From: Capsicum annuum | Lineage: Eukaryota; Streptophyta; Magnoliopsida; Solanales; Solanaceae | Assembly (NCBI RefSeq): GCF_002878395.1 | Contig: NC_061115.1 | Location: 53,039,013-53,103,012 of the forward strand | Direction: 5' to 3' | Length of the DNA stretch: 64,000 nt | Shown: piece by piece, positions 12,538-24,415 of the stretch | Position numbering within the stretch: the stretch's first letter is position 1 | How the letters are laid out: every line of letters begins with the position of its first letter | Position numbers and translations under genes: made by a program | Notes under the pieces: generated by a model | What the model was told of the DNA's origin: nothing | What the model saw: the letters and a program-made list of their open reading frames with translations, nothing else | Databases searched by the model: none

Positions 12538-12720
12538 TGGTATCCCAAAGGTGGAAGAAACATCTGGCATTGGTCAATCCTAATATTATGGATTTTATCC
12601 CAGGGGTGAAAGGAAAGCCTAAAATGGGTCAATCCCAATTTGTGTATTTATAAGGACCATATCCCAAGGGTTAAAATTCCTAGAATGGGTCATCTTCTTC
12701 TATCACTTATTAGATGGTCA
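12538..12720. repeat. Three imperfect tandem copies of about 60 bp
   Basis: Each copy has tatcccaaggg followed about 25 bases later by aatgggtcaatcc. The copies begin near 12541, 12594 and 12659 and decay toward the right. Confidence 0.6.
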
Positions 12721-12899
12721 TTTATATCATGCTTTATAATTTTATAAATTAAATAAGAATATAGAAAAGTGAAGGATGTAATGTGCATGATTACAAAAGT
12801 ACAAGCAAAGGTGGTCTTTTATCCTTATCTATGTAGTTATATATTGATAACTAATTTTATTAAGCTTGTCTTAATATAGTCACTTCATTTCTTACATAC

Positions 12900-13402
12900 T
12901 AAATATATTCTTTTGTATTGATCTCCCACATGGATGGACACTGTATTTCATGCCCCTGGTACTGGTACTTCAGCTAGTAGACCACCCCAGTAGGAGCAGA
13001 GGACATCCAGATACTATTTGTGAGCTCTAGGTTGATTGAAGGCTTTTCTAGTATGTTATATACGTCTTGGTATGGTATCAAATTTAAGAGTATGGATAGG
13101 GGTTGTCCAAACCTTAACTAAGTTAATGTATCATTTAGAGGCTTTGTAGACAAATGTAAGGTTATGAATGGTAGCCCCTTATTTTTTTCTTTTTGACGTT
13201 ATGTCCCCAACGACCAAATCTTAAACATATAGTTTTGGATTTTCTAATGTGATTTATTTTCATCGATTCAATGTATCCATACTTGGAAGCCCCTTTAATT
13301 TTCATAGGTACTTTCATGATAAGTATAATGTTATCGATTAGTACACTTAGGTCTTTACAACAACTAGTGCCGATCCGCACCAATTGGATTTGAGGAGTGA
13401 CA
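12900..13402 (+). repeat. Possible LTR 3' portion
   Basis: The stretch resembles the U5 part of plant Ty3 LTRs (gaggacatccagatac, ttagaggctttgtagac). It ends gaggagtgaca at 13402, followed by aaagtggtatac, a weak match to the start of a Met-tRNA primer site. The left boundary is not visible. Confidence 0.3.
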
Positions 13403-13590
13403 AAAGTGGTATACATGTATATGTAAAGTCTTTCTTATGGGTGTGTTGTGAAGAACATCTCTATATAGGAGGCTTTGGTGCATTTAGGAGTTGTTTCCTT
13501 TTATTCATTTCTTAGATCATGCAATAAATCCAACATGTATGTTTATTTTTATTTAACCTTGGATATTTGTTTCTCTCAATATATTAAAGA

Positions 13591-13698
13591 TGGAGATTAC
13601 AAGAAGGAATTATAATGAAAGTAAGCAAGTAGATGTGGCTCTAGAGAAGGGATTTCAAATCACCACCTTGACATACTAATCAAAGTGAGGCTCGAGAT
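13591..13698 (+). pseudogene. Possible gag N-terminus, truncated
   Basis: From atg at 13591 the frame reads MEITRRNYNESKQVD, then a stop after about 30 residues. The charged start followed by a polar stretch is similar in kind to Ty3 gag N-termini. It is cut at 13699 by the outer end of LTR1 of the family-A array. This is a weak call based only on composition and position after a possible leader. Confidence 0.25.
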
Positions 13699-15717
13699 GT
13701 GTAATCCTTCGAGAGTACACCCTGGGTGTCACACGGTGCTTACGACCACAAAGGATCACAATCTAACCCCTGATTGGTACCTACTGTAAATACTGAATAA
13801 TAATCATAAAACACATGCAGAAATGAAGATGAAAATACCATAAGGTCCATAATACTGAAAAACAAATATTGAGTACTTTTAAGGAATAACAACTAGCAAA
13901 AAGTGTTTGAAAGCATCTAAACATCGGAAATAAAAGAGTTGGTGGGGCAGGCCCCAACTAACTCCAACTACAATCTTAAAATAACTGAAATACTATAAGT
14001 AATGCAATGACTAAATAAGTATCACGTCCTCAATGGATTAGGAATCACTACTATATCTACGACTGATTGACTGATCTGTATAAGTACGATCAGGAACCCG
14101 AGCATCCAAACCTATTAAATCAGACATCACAGCGCAAATAGAGTATGCGTCAGTACTTTGAATGTACTGGTACACTAGGTGAGGTTAGGATACTATGCAT
14201 GGGTTCATGGGCAAGAGTAATAACAACTAAATATCATAAAGTAACTGGATGAGAGTATAATACTGCGACAACTGAAAGTACTAAACATACAATACAATGC
14301 TTATATCGTCTGTCTGAATTAGACTAAAAATGAAGTACTGTGTTTCCGATAGCTGAATAACTGATAACTATAATTCATGATCTTGTAGAACTTTACTTTG
14401 TTCTGTACTGAATACTAATATTGAGAATGTGGGAGTTATCATCTAACCAACATGGCCTAATTATAGAATTATTTTAGGTCCAACTGGTAAACCCAGATGG
14501 AAAGGTATTAGCACTATGCCACGAGTTGGGTCAACCCTAATCTGTCAGGAAGACACATAAGATGTATATGATTACGCCAACCCTAGTTTAGCAAGAAAAT
14601 GATTTACCCTACGCTGGCTATATAGTTTGTATCTCAGGGACTACTACTAAGGATTAAACCATATACTGGCAGGAATGCCCATATCCTTGGGTTTTCTCGA
14701 TGCTGAATCCTACTAACAACTGAATCAACAATGGAATTGGTCACTATACTTTACAAGGCTTGACTGAACTCACACTTATTCTGTTAATTGACCGAATGCT
14801 ACTGTTAAGGATGCTACTAAATTATTCTATTTTGCCTGGAGATTAGATAAAAAACAAATTTTGGGTATTCAACACCCCTAGCAATCGATAGGATAGACAA
14901 TAGAACCATATCTCAACTTTAAAAGCATGACACAAAGGTTACCATGAACAATTCATTCACATAGACATTTTGTAAAACAACTAGGATGCGTAATTCTTGT
15001 AAATGAGAATGAGCAATATATGAATGTCATGACTACCACATTTAACATCACATTTCAAAGATTTAACATGTGGGTTACTTAATCAATATATATTCTAGTT
15101 TATTTACATGAAACTCAAAATCTTCTTGGCTTGAAACCCACACAACAAAAGATACCTGAACATAATTTCATTCAAGAATTAAATAATAATCTATGTTTTA
15201 AAAAGGATTCTTGATCTCCAAGGGTGGAAGAAACCCAAGGATGAACAATTAACATACCTTGGTTGTGAAATTTGTGATAATTATTGGTGAATTCTTGAGA
15301 CTTGGACTTGAATTTGATGAATCTAGGGTTTTGTTCTTGAGGAGTGAATGTATTTTTCCTTCCCCATGCTTAATTTCATGTTTTTTACTGATTCGATGTG
15401 GGGGAAATGACCCAACTACCCCACTGGACACAAGATTATTTGCACAAAACATTCCTAATAATGCAGCAGATGACACATCACGTAGATAGTGTCGACGCAA
15501 TTGTTGATGCACCACATGAATGGTGATGAAGCGAGGGCTAACACAACACATTCTTATTCAGTTGACTCACTATTTTTGTCATCCTAACATGTATCAAAAG
15601 ATGTCCTAACATTCTGAAACTCACCTGAGATGACCTGTAGATAACCTTGACCATGAATTAATTTTAAAATTGATAATCTAAGGCTTCGAATATATGAAAT
15701 TAGAACACTAAAATATA
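13699..15717 (-). repeat. LTR1 of family-A array
   Basis: Starts tgtaatccttcgagagtac and is alignable with LTR2 almost throughout, including the hairpin at 14151-14169. The last 70 or so bases seen in LTR2, the polypurine tract and all of pol are missing: at 15717 the LTR runs directly into gag. Confidence 0.8.
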
Positions 15718-16130
15718 TGCCCTGCATCTGCGCCTCTATCTACTTTCCATTGCTTAAACCTCATATGAGATATATCTTACAACTGATAGCAAGCTAACTC
15801 AGCACTTTCACTAACAGTTACCCTTATAATGTATGTTACTTTCTACACTATGCCAAGGAATTCTTATGGATCCTTTTTAGACTTAGACCTCGAAAATAAA
15901 AGAGGGTTCATTCAGGTAAAGTCTCGAATTCTAGCTATAGCAGTATTGGCCACTAGGTTGGCCTGAACAACAGTTGGCTGAACATTTTGAGCTACCACAA
16001 AATAGGCTAGAGTTGTGCATGCTGCTTTGAATTCTACGTGAGAAATATGCTCATTCAGGGGATCTTCCTAAATTGGAAGAGGTGTTGGCTGGCTCCCAGT
16101 TCTTCTTCTGTTAGTCTTTTTGGGAGGATG
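15718..16130 (-). pseudogene. Gag N-terminal fragment (family A, unit 0)
   Basis: The minus strand encodes PPKKTNRRRTGSQP near 16090-16130, then DPLNEHISHVEFKAA, ARIRDFT and, near 15760, QWKVDRG, matching the gag of units 1 and 2. The start codon is lost: units 1 and 2 read ATGCCTCCC, this copy ATCCTCCC, a one-base deletion at about 16126. Several stops follow. This is all that remains of the internal region of unit 0; capsid C-terminus, nucleocapsid and pol were deleted together with the inner end of LTR1. Confidence 0.75.
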
Positions 16131-16333
16131 TTCTATAAACGAAAGGAAAAGTTTGATTAGACAGAGAGTTTAACTTGAGCTCATACTCACTCGCAAGATA
16201 TTAACACTGAAAGAAGGGACCTTTTCTTAAAAATGCCTCTTAGCCTCTTGTCCATAAGTGTGGTGCGCTGCACACCCATGCACAAGACTCTACTTGATGC
16301 AGCTTTCAGGCTCCCAAGGACACTAGAACCTTA

Positions 16334-16348
16334 GGTTCTAATACCACA
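16334..16348 (-). other. Primer binding site, unit 0
   Basis: The minus strand reads TGTGGTATTAGAACC, a diverged Met-tRNA primer site (TGGTATCAGAGCC), 2 bases from LTR2. Confidence 0.7.
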
Positions 16349-16350
16349 TT

Positions 16351-18579
16351 TGTAACACCTAGAGAGTACACCCTAGGTGTCACATCATGCTTATGACTAC
16401 AAAGTAATACAAGTTAACCCATGACTGGTACCTGCTGTGAATATTGAATAATATTCATAAAACTTATTTGTAAGTAAAGCTAAAAAAGCCATAAGGTCTA
16501 TAATACTAATAAACAAATACTGAGTACATCTTTGGAATAATTGCTAACTAAAACTATCTAAAAGCCTCTAAGCATCTAAAATAAAAGAGTTGGTGGGACA
16601 GGCCCTAACTAACTTCAAGTACTGTCTAAAATGAATTGAAATACTGAAATATTGTAAGTAATGCAATGACTAAATAAGTATCACCTCCTCAATGGATGAG
16701 GACTCACTATTGTTGGTAAAATTGATCGACTGATCTAGCTAAGTACGGTCAAGAACTCGAGCATTTAAACCTGTAATATGAGACATCATAGCGCAAAAAG
16801 AGTATGTGTCAGTACTTTGAATGTACTGGTACGCAAGGTGAGGTTAGGCTAATATCCATGAGTAATAATAACTTAATATCATGAAGTAACTAGATAAGAG
16901 TATATGCATAACTGGAACTACTGAAAGTACTAAACATAAAATACCAAGAATATATCATCTGACTAAATTAGACTGAAACTGAAGTACTAAGTTTCTGATA
17001 ACTAAATAATTGATAACTATAAGTGATGATTCGTGTAGAACTGAATTGAGTTCTGTACTGAATACTTAAATTGAGACTGTGGTAGTTATTATCTAATCGA
17101 CATAGCGCAATTATAGACTGATTTAGAGTCCAACCTTTAACCCAGTTTAATGGGTGTAAGCATCGTGCCACAGGTTACTAACACTTGCTGGTTCAACGAT
17201 AATATATATGGAAGACTCATGATATGGATATGGTCATGTCAATCCTAGTCTGGCAGGAAAAATATTTGTTTGAGTTCTGATGCCTAAACATGAAAAACAC
17301 AAATTATATTCCATATTTTAGTCTAAACCACTACTTTGATTTATTTCACTTGAGCTAAGAATCTTTCAAACCCTACGTTAGCTATATAAATATGTAACTC
17401 AGGGACTTCTACTAAGAGTCAAACCCTATACTGGCAGGAATTCCCCTATCCTTAGGTTTGCTCAATGCTAAATCCTACTCCCAACTGAATCGACACTAGA
17501 ACTGATCACTAGACTATACTAGGCTTGACTGAGCGCACACTAATTTTGTTAACTGACCAAATGCTATTGTTTAGGATACAATGAAATCATTCTATTTCAA
17601 TTGGATACTAGATAAACAACTAATTTCGGGTATTCAATTCCCCCGTGACTCGATAGTATAGATAATGGGACCATATATCAACTTTAAAAGCATTACACAT
17701 AGGTTACCAAGAAAAAGTCATTCATATAGACATTTTCTCAAAAACTTAGGATGTATAATTCTTGTACATAAGAATGAGAAATATATGAGAAATATATTAA
17801 TGTCATGACTACAACATTCAACATCAATATTCAAATATTTAACATGAGGGTTACATAAATCAACACACATTCTAGTTTATTTACATGAAACTCAAAATCT
17901 TCTTGACTTGAAACCCACACAACAACACATACATAACACAATTCCATTAAAGAATGTAAATCATAATCTAAGTTTTAAAAAAGGATTCTTGAACTCCAAG
18001 GGTAGAAGGAACCCAAGGATGAACGCCTAACATACCTTGGTTTCTTAATTTGTGAGAATTGTTGGTGAATTCTATAGACTTGGAATTGAATTTGAGGAAC
18101 CTAGGGTTTTGTTCTTGAGAGGTTTTGCGAAGAATGAAAGTGTTTTTCCCTTTACCATGCTTAATTTTGTGTTTTTCTTTACAGATTTAACATAAGGGAA
18201 ATGAACCAACTACCCCTCTGGACTCGATATGAATTGCACAAAATCTGCCCAGCAATCCTGCAGATAACACATCATATTGATGGTGTCAAGGCGATTGCCG
18301 ACGCACTGCGTTGATGGTGACGAAGCAATGGCTAACACGACATGTCCTAATTGCATTGTATCACTATTTTGGTCATCCAAATATGCCAAAAACGATGTCC
18401 AAAAATTATGAAACTCACTCGAGACGACCTACAAATATCCCTGATCATGAATAAATTTAAAAATTGACAATCTAAGGCTGGGAATATTGGAAATGAGACC
18501 ATTGAAATATTGAGGCCAAAAATTATACTAAGTCTTAACATTTGGTTTGAAGTGGACTAAAACTTTATGGGGTTTTACA
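16351..18579 (-). repeat. LTR2 of family-A array (complete, shared)
   Basis: 2229 bp from tgtaacacc to ggttttaca. A primer site abuts its left end and a polypurine tract its right end, so it is shared by two units. The hairpin CAGTAC-TTTGAAT-GTACTG is at 16810-16828. It carries no coding sequence. Confidence 0.88.
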
Positions 18580-18592
18580 ATATCTCCCCCTT
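18580..18592 (-). other. Polypurine tract, unit 1
   Basis: The minus strand reads AAGGGGGAGATAT directly against LTR2. Confidence 0.8.
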
Positions 18593-18799
18593 AGGAACAC
18601 TCGTACTTTATTGAGACTAATTTAGCTGAAAGGAACTGAGGTACTGCGACTTTAGTGACTTGCAGAGATGAAACATTACTGAATCTTTAGACATGACGTA
18701 TGACTAAATTGAGTAATGAAAGAATGAATGATTTTATATGATATGCAACCAAAGCTAAGCATGGAACATAGTAAATATAAGGAAGACTATTGCCTTAGT

Positions 18800-20200
18800 T
18801 TTAGTCTGAGTTTGCGAAGAAGAGATGAGGGTACTTTGTTCGCATGTCTACTTATACTTCCCAAGTGGCTCCCTCAGTGGAATGGTTCCACCAAAGAACT
18901 GTAACCAAGGGAACTTCTTTTTTCCTTAGTCTATGAGTCTAGAAATTGAGGATTTTGATTCAGCCTATTTTGTAAGAGAGACTATTCTAAACATGTACAC
19001 TCTCTACGGGGACTACAACTGCTGGGTCACCTATGCACTTCTTTAGCAAAGTGACATGAAACACTGGGTGCACTAATTCTAATAAGCCTAAAGGAAACTA
19101 AACTTCATAGGCTACCCTTCCGAAATGACTCAAATCCTAGAAACACCAATATACCAGGGACTAAGCTTCCTCTTCATACCAAACCTCTTCACACCCTTCA
19201 TAGGGGAGATTTTCAAATACACAAAGTCGCTAATTGAAAATTCAAGATTTTTCCTTCTCACATCTGCATATGATTTTTGTCGGCTCTAGGCTGTATTAAA
19301 CCTCTCCCTGATCAACTGTGTTTTCTCTAAACTATCAAGCACCATGTCAGTCCCCACCACCGAGGCCTCACCTACTTCAAACCAACCAATCAGAGATCTA
19401 TATCTCATTTCACAAAGATCCTCAAATGAAGCAATCTGAATACTGGAATGATAGTTGTTATTATATACTAACTCAATAAAAGGTAAGTAGTCATACCAAT
19501 GTCCCATAAAGTCAATGACACACACTCTTAAAATATCTTCTAAAGTCTAAATGGTCCATTTTACTGGACTATCTGTCTAAGGGTTGAATGCTATACCGAG
19601 GTGAACTTGGTTACCCAGACCCTTTTGGAAGATTTTCTAAAAGTGAGAGGTAAATTATGTATCTCTATCTAAAATAATAGACAATAAGACACTGTGCAAC
19701 CTAACTAACTCTCTGATATAAAGGTTTGTATAATGCTCGATTAAATAGGAAGTATGGACTGGCAAGAAATAGGTGAACTTGGTCATCATATCTACAATGA
19801 CCTAAATTAAATTGTACTGAGGACGAGTACGAGAAAAACCCATTATGAAGTCTATGTTCACTTCTTCCCATATCCATATGGAATTACTGAACTCCTGCAT
19901 GGAACTACTAAGCTTTTGGTGCTTAATCTTCACCTGCTGACAAGTAGAGCACTTAGCCATAAAATCTACAATGTCCCTCTTCATCCGATTCATACAATAG
20001 ACTTCCCGTAAGTAACAATTTATCTTAGTATCCCCTATATGAATAGAGTAATGCGCACCATCCCCTTTAGCGAAAAAATTCCTTGTCTAACGTCATCTAC
20101 ACATGGCAAACAATCGCCTACCATGGCAATGCAATACACCATCTCCCCCTTGTGAGAAAACCTCTACTTAGAGATCTCTGATAGAATTTTTTAGATTTAC
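18800..20200 (-). pseudogene. Integrase (family A, unit 1), degenerate
   Basis: The enzyme inserts the cDNA into the host chromosome. Pieces in order on the minus strand are: a degenerate N-terminal zinc region, whose Cys pair survives as CSTCQQVK (about 19940); first catalytic Asp in VNIDFIMGFSRT (19802-19993); second Asp in SIILDRDT (about 19670); a block where the expected catalytic Glu in QAERTI is Lys (PVKWTI, about 19580); YNNNYHSSIQ and GWFEVGEA (19286-19525); and the C-terminal chromodomain-like region (about 18810-18960). The Glu to Lys change and many stops make it inactive. Confidence 0.82.
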
Positions 20201-20269
20201 TAAATTGGGATCCTTATCTTACTTTTCTTTTACCTCAAAAACTAAAGAAAATTCTGAACTATTCTTTAC

Positions 20270-20790
20270 TCAATCACTACCCTCAGCCGAATTAACCAAA
20301 TGAACAACAAGTCTGGCAAACTGACAAACTTCCTGAACTAAATTATTCTGACTATTCTCAACGTGAATAACACTACCTATGGACAACCTACTGAGAGCAT
20401 CTGCAACAACATTGGCCTTTCCTGGATGATATAAAACACTCATGTCGTAATATTTCAACAATTCTAATCGCCATCTCTGATGTAAGGTCAGGTCTCTCTA
20501 CAAAAAATACATATTGTAGGCTTTTGTGGTCTATGAATACATAAACATGTAGCCTATAAAAATAGTTCCTCAGAATCCTTAAGGCAAACACAATCGCTGC
20601 TAGTTAAAGATCATGGGTGGGATAATTTTTTTCATGGGTATTAAGTTGTCTAGAGGCTTAGGCTATAACCTTACCCTTCTACATCAAAACACAACCCAAG
20701 CTTACTTTGAAAGCATCACAGTATACAAAAAATCCATTTGAATCATCGGGCAACGTCAAAATTGGGGCTGTAGTAGGCGAGTTTTAACTC
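20270..20790 (-). pseudogene. RNase H (family A, unit 1), degenerate
   Basis: RNase H degrades the RNA strand during reverse transcription. Visible blocks are APILTLP and YCDAFK (first Asp, about 20700), KNYPTHDL then a stop where the catalytic Glu is expected (about 20610), VFIDHKSLQYVF (third Asp, about 20530), and [22 protein letters not shown] (20390-20460), the tail joining RNase H to integrase. The stop in the active site ends function. Confidence 0.82.
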
Positions 20791-20839
20791 ATTAAAACTT
20801 TCTCACAAGAATCTGACCTCTAGAACTTGACTTTATTCT

Positions 20840-21700
20840 GAGTCAATCTAGATATAGGGAATGAAATAGATAAAAAGACTTCAAAAAACCGTAAGTGATA
20901 GCTAGAAAACCCAAGAAAATCATGATATTTGATAGAGAGATTGGTCTAGGCCAATTTCTCACTACTTTGGTCTTTTGAGAATCAATTCTAATGCCATCAT
21001 CAAAAACTATGTGACCAAGGAAAGTTACTGACCTTAGCCAAAATTTGAATTTATTAAATTTGGCGAACAACTAACGGGCTTTAAGGGTCTGTTATACTAT
21101 TTTAAAATGGTGTGCGTGATCATTTTCATTGCAGGAGTAAACAAGAATGTTATCGATTAAGACTATGATAAATATGTCCAAGTACTGCTTGAACACGCAG
21201 TTATCAAGTCCTTGAAAAATACTGGGGCATTGGTAAGACCAGATAACATAACTAGACATTCAAAGTGACCATACTGAGTTTTAAAAGCTATTTTTGGATT
21301 GTAAAATTCTCTTACTCTAAGCTAATGATTACCGGATTTGAGGTCTATCTTAGAAAAGTAACTGGGACCCTGAAGTTGTTCGAACAAGTCATCAATTCTA
21401 GGAAGTGGATATATATTCTTGATTGTGACTTTGTTAAACTGATAGTAGTCTATACTCATTCTAATAGAACCATATTTATTTCGCATGAATAGAACTGGTG
21501 AACCCCAAGGATATATTCTAGGCCTAATGAACCCTTTGTCTAAGAGGTCTTTTAATTGTTCATTCAACTCTATAAGTTTGGCTAGACACATTTTATATGG
21601 AGGAATTAAGATGGGCTGATTATCAGGAAAATGGTCTATTCCGAAGTCAATTTCCCTTTCGAGAGAAACTCTAGGGAGATTTTTGGGGAACACATTTGGA
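20840..21700 (-). pseudogene. Reverse transcriptase (family A, unit 1), degenerate
   Basis: The finger and palm blocks are well preserved in the open piece 21322-21693: [43 protein letters not shown], and YFSKIDL with the first catalytic Asp. The Asp-Asp block near 21150 reads LIDNILVYS, so the second Asp is Asn, a G to A change that should abolish polymerisation. The thumb region (WLRSVTFLGHIV, PRPISLSNI) is at 20843-21070. Confidence 0.85.
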
Positions 21701-21709
21701 AATTCACTT

Positions 21710-22213
21710 ATGACTGGAACTAACTCAAGATTAGGAGTCTCAAAACAAAAGTCTTTGAATCATACTAGATTATAGACACACCCATTGGATATTATTTTTC
21801 TCACTCTAAGGTATGAAACAAGATAACCCATATGTGTTGTGGTACTAACCCTCCATTTTAGGATAGGTTCTTTCGAGAACCAAAAATAGATGAATTCTTC
21901 TCCTACAATCAACTGAAGCATAGAATGAATAGAGCTAATCCATGCTGATAATGACGTCAAAATCTCTTATCTCTATCTCTACAAGGTTTGCTGAAGTAAC
22001 TTTCTGAGACACCATTACCAGACAGTTCCTATAAATCTGCCAGCCTATAATAGACCTACTCACTAGGGTAGAGACTAAGAAAGGCTTTATTAGGATTTTT
22101 AGGCTAAATTTAGAGTCGATGGAAATGTAAGGAGTTACAAAAAATAAAGAACCTCCAAGATCTAACAAAGAAAGAACATGTAAATCAAAAAACTTCAACG
22201 TACCAGTAACCAC
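21710..22213 (-). pseudogene. Aspartic protease (family A, unit 1)
   Basis: The active loop reads LLDLGGSLFFVTPYIS (about 22140-22190), with the catalytic Asp kept. The second block is IEIRDFDVIISMD (near 21960). The remaining part (21760-21960) leads to the reverse transcriptase linker. The gag and protease frames are separate in this family, and here both carry stops. Confidence 0.82.
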
Positions 22214-22329
22214 ATTAGGAGAACTCTCCTGATCCCATCGAGACTGAAGTCAATAGACCCTATTAGGAACTGGCCACTAGTTATAATGGAAGTGGCTCCA
22301 AGTTGAGATAGGATACAAGACTTAACTGG

Positions 22330-23313
22330 GGGACGATTATGCTGACTCTATAAAGCTATCGGAGGACATTTTCTGATCCTATGGTCAGGATTACCACACC
22401 CAAAACACACATCGCTGCTAGATCTACTAATACCCTGATGGTTTCTACCACATATCTGGCAAAGAGAATTAGTGTGAGCAATGTTCACACTATCTTGAGA
22501 TTTAGAGTCTAGCTCTCTATCTTTATAATCATTATTGAATTTACGAATCAGCGCACTAGCCAAAAATTGTGCTAGGACTGAAGATTTTGGGCAGTACTGA
22601 GGACGATTTCAACCTTCTAAATTTGGCTGAGCAAAACTGAAGCTACCTATTCTAGCCCTCTTATTCTCTCTCTTTTTCCTAAGTCTTCTATTCCTTAACC
22701 TATTTAGCATAAACCATTAACCTAGAAAAGTCTATATCCTTAATCAGCACTGTGGTCCTACACTCTTTGACCACACTATCAAATACACCAGATAAAAATT
22801 TTCTCATCTTAGTCCTGCTATCAGGTACCACATGAGGAGCGTACCTATCCAACTGAGTAAACATGAGGGAACACTCTTTCAAACTCATATTACCCTACTT
22901 CTAGTTGATGAACTCCAATACCTGAGCCTCCTTCTACTCCAACGGAAAGAACCTATTAAAGAAGGCAGTACCAAATTTTGCCCATTATATAGGCCCTGCA
23001 TCTGGGCCTTATAATGTCTATTACTTTCTGCACCATCTCATGGAATTATTGTTGTTCCACTTTAGACTTATACCTCAAAAATAAATGAGAGTTCATTCTG
23101 GTAAAGTCCTAAATTCTAGATATAGCTGTATTGGCTAGTAGATTGACCAGAACGGTAGTTAGCTGAATATTTGAGCTGCCACAGAATGGGCTAGAGTGGT
23201 GAATGCTGCTTTGAATTCTACATGATAAATATTCTCATTTAGGGATATTTATGAACTAGTGGAGATGTTGGCTTGTTCCTAGTTCTTCTTCTGTTAGTAT
23301 TTTTGGGAGGCAT
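22330..23313 (-). pseudogene. Gag (family A, unit 1), shortened
   Basis: The start codon at 23313 opens MPPKNTNRRRTRNKPTS. The middle is shortened and shifted. The capsid C-terminal part is open at 22700-22888 (MSLKECSLMFTQLDRYAP, SGVFDSVVKECRTTV). The nucleocapsid zinc knuckle CFGCGNPDHRIRKC (about 22370-22415) keeps all four ligands (C-x2-C-x4-H-x4-C), one of few intact functional motifs in this array. It has many stops. Confidence 0.82.
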
Positions 23314-23520
23314 GTTTGGTAAATGACAAGAAAAGTTTGATTAGAAAAAGAGTTTATCTTGAGATCAGGCTCGCTTGCATAATATGAACTCTAAAAAAAA
23401 AGGGAATATTTCATAAAAATGCCTCATATTCTCTTGTCCATAAGTGTGGTACGTACGCACCCATGAACAAGACTCTACTTGACGCAACTTTCAGACTCCC
23501 TTGGACACTTTAGAACCTTA

Positions 23521-23537
23521 GGCTCTGATACAAAGTT
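23521..23537 (-). other. Primer binding site, unit 1
   Basis: The minus strand reads AACTTTGTATCAGAGCC; only the second G of TGGTATCAGAGCC is changed, to T. It directly abuts LTR3. Confidence 0.8.
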
Positions 23538-24415
23538 TGTAATGCCTTGAGAGTACACCCATGGCGCCACATGGTATTTATGACCAGGAAGTACTACAAG
23601 CTAACCCTTGGTTGGTACCTACTATGATTACTAAATAATAATTAGAAAATACATGTGGAAATTAAGATGAAAATGGCATAAGGTCCATAATTTTGAAAAA
23701 ACATACTAAGTATATCTGTGGAATAACCGCTAACTAAAAGTATTTGATAGGCTCTAAACATCTAAAATAAAAGAGTTGGTGGGATAGTCCCTAACTAACT
23801 CAAACTACTGTCTATAAATAACTTAAATACTAAAATATTATAAGTGATGCAATGATTGAATAAGTATCAAATCCTTGATAGAAGAAGAATCAAAACTGCA
23901 GCTGCAACTAATTGACTGATTTGGGTAATTGAGCGTTTGAAACTATGATATGAGACATCATAGTGCAAAAAGAGTATGTGTTAGTACTTTGAATATACTG
24001 GTACGCAAGGTGAGGTTAGGATAATATGCATAGGTTTATGTGCATGAGTAATAATAACTAAATATCATGAAGTAACTGGATAATAGTATATGCAATACTG
24101 GAACTACTGAAAGTACTGAACATACAATATCGAGCATATATCGTTTATCTAAATTAGAATAAAACTGAGGTACTGAGATTTTGATAACTTAATAACTGAT
24201 AACTGTAAGTCATGATAGTGTAGAACTGAACTGGTTTCTATACTAAATACTGAATACTATATACTGAAACAGAGACTGTGGGAGTTATCATCAAATCGAC
24301 ATAGCCAAATTATAGATTGATTTAGGGTCCAACCTGTAACCTAGTTTAAAGGGTGTTAATACCATGCCACAAGTTACTAACACTTGCTAGGTTAACTTTA
24401 ATATGGCAGGAAGCC
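23538..24415 (-). repeat. LTR3 of family-A array, left part
   Basis: Starts tgtaatgccttgagagtac and aligns with the first 860 or so bases of LTR2. It is cut at 24415 by the 5' LTR of element B. A decayed hairpin is at 23982-24000. Confidence 0.82.

Noticed and set aside
13162..13416. 84-residue minus frame as a protein
   Set aside because: It overlaps what looks like LTR U5 sequence on the plus strand and has no recognisable motif.
15259..15489. 76-residue open frame and the overlapping 100-residue minus frame at 15249-15551
   Set aside because: They lie inside LTR1, and the matching part of LTR2 does not keep them as recognisable proteins.
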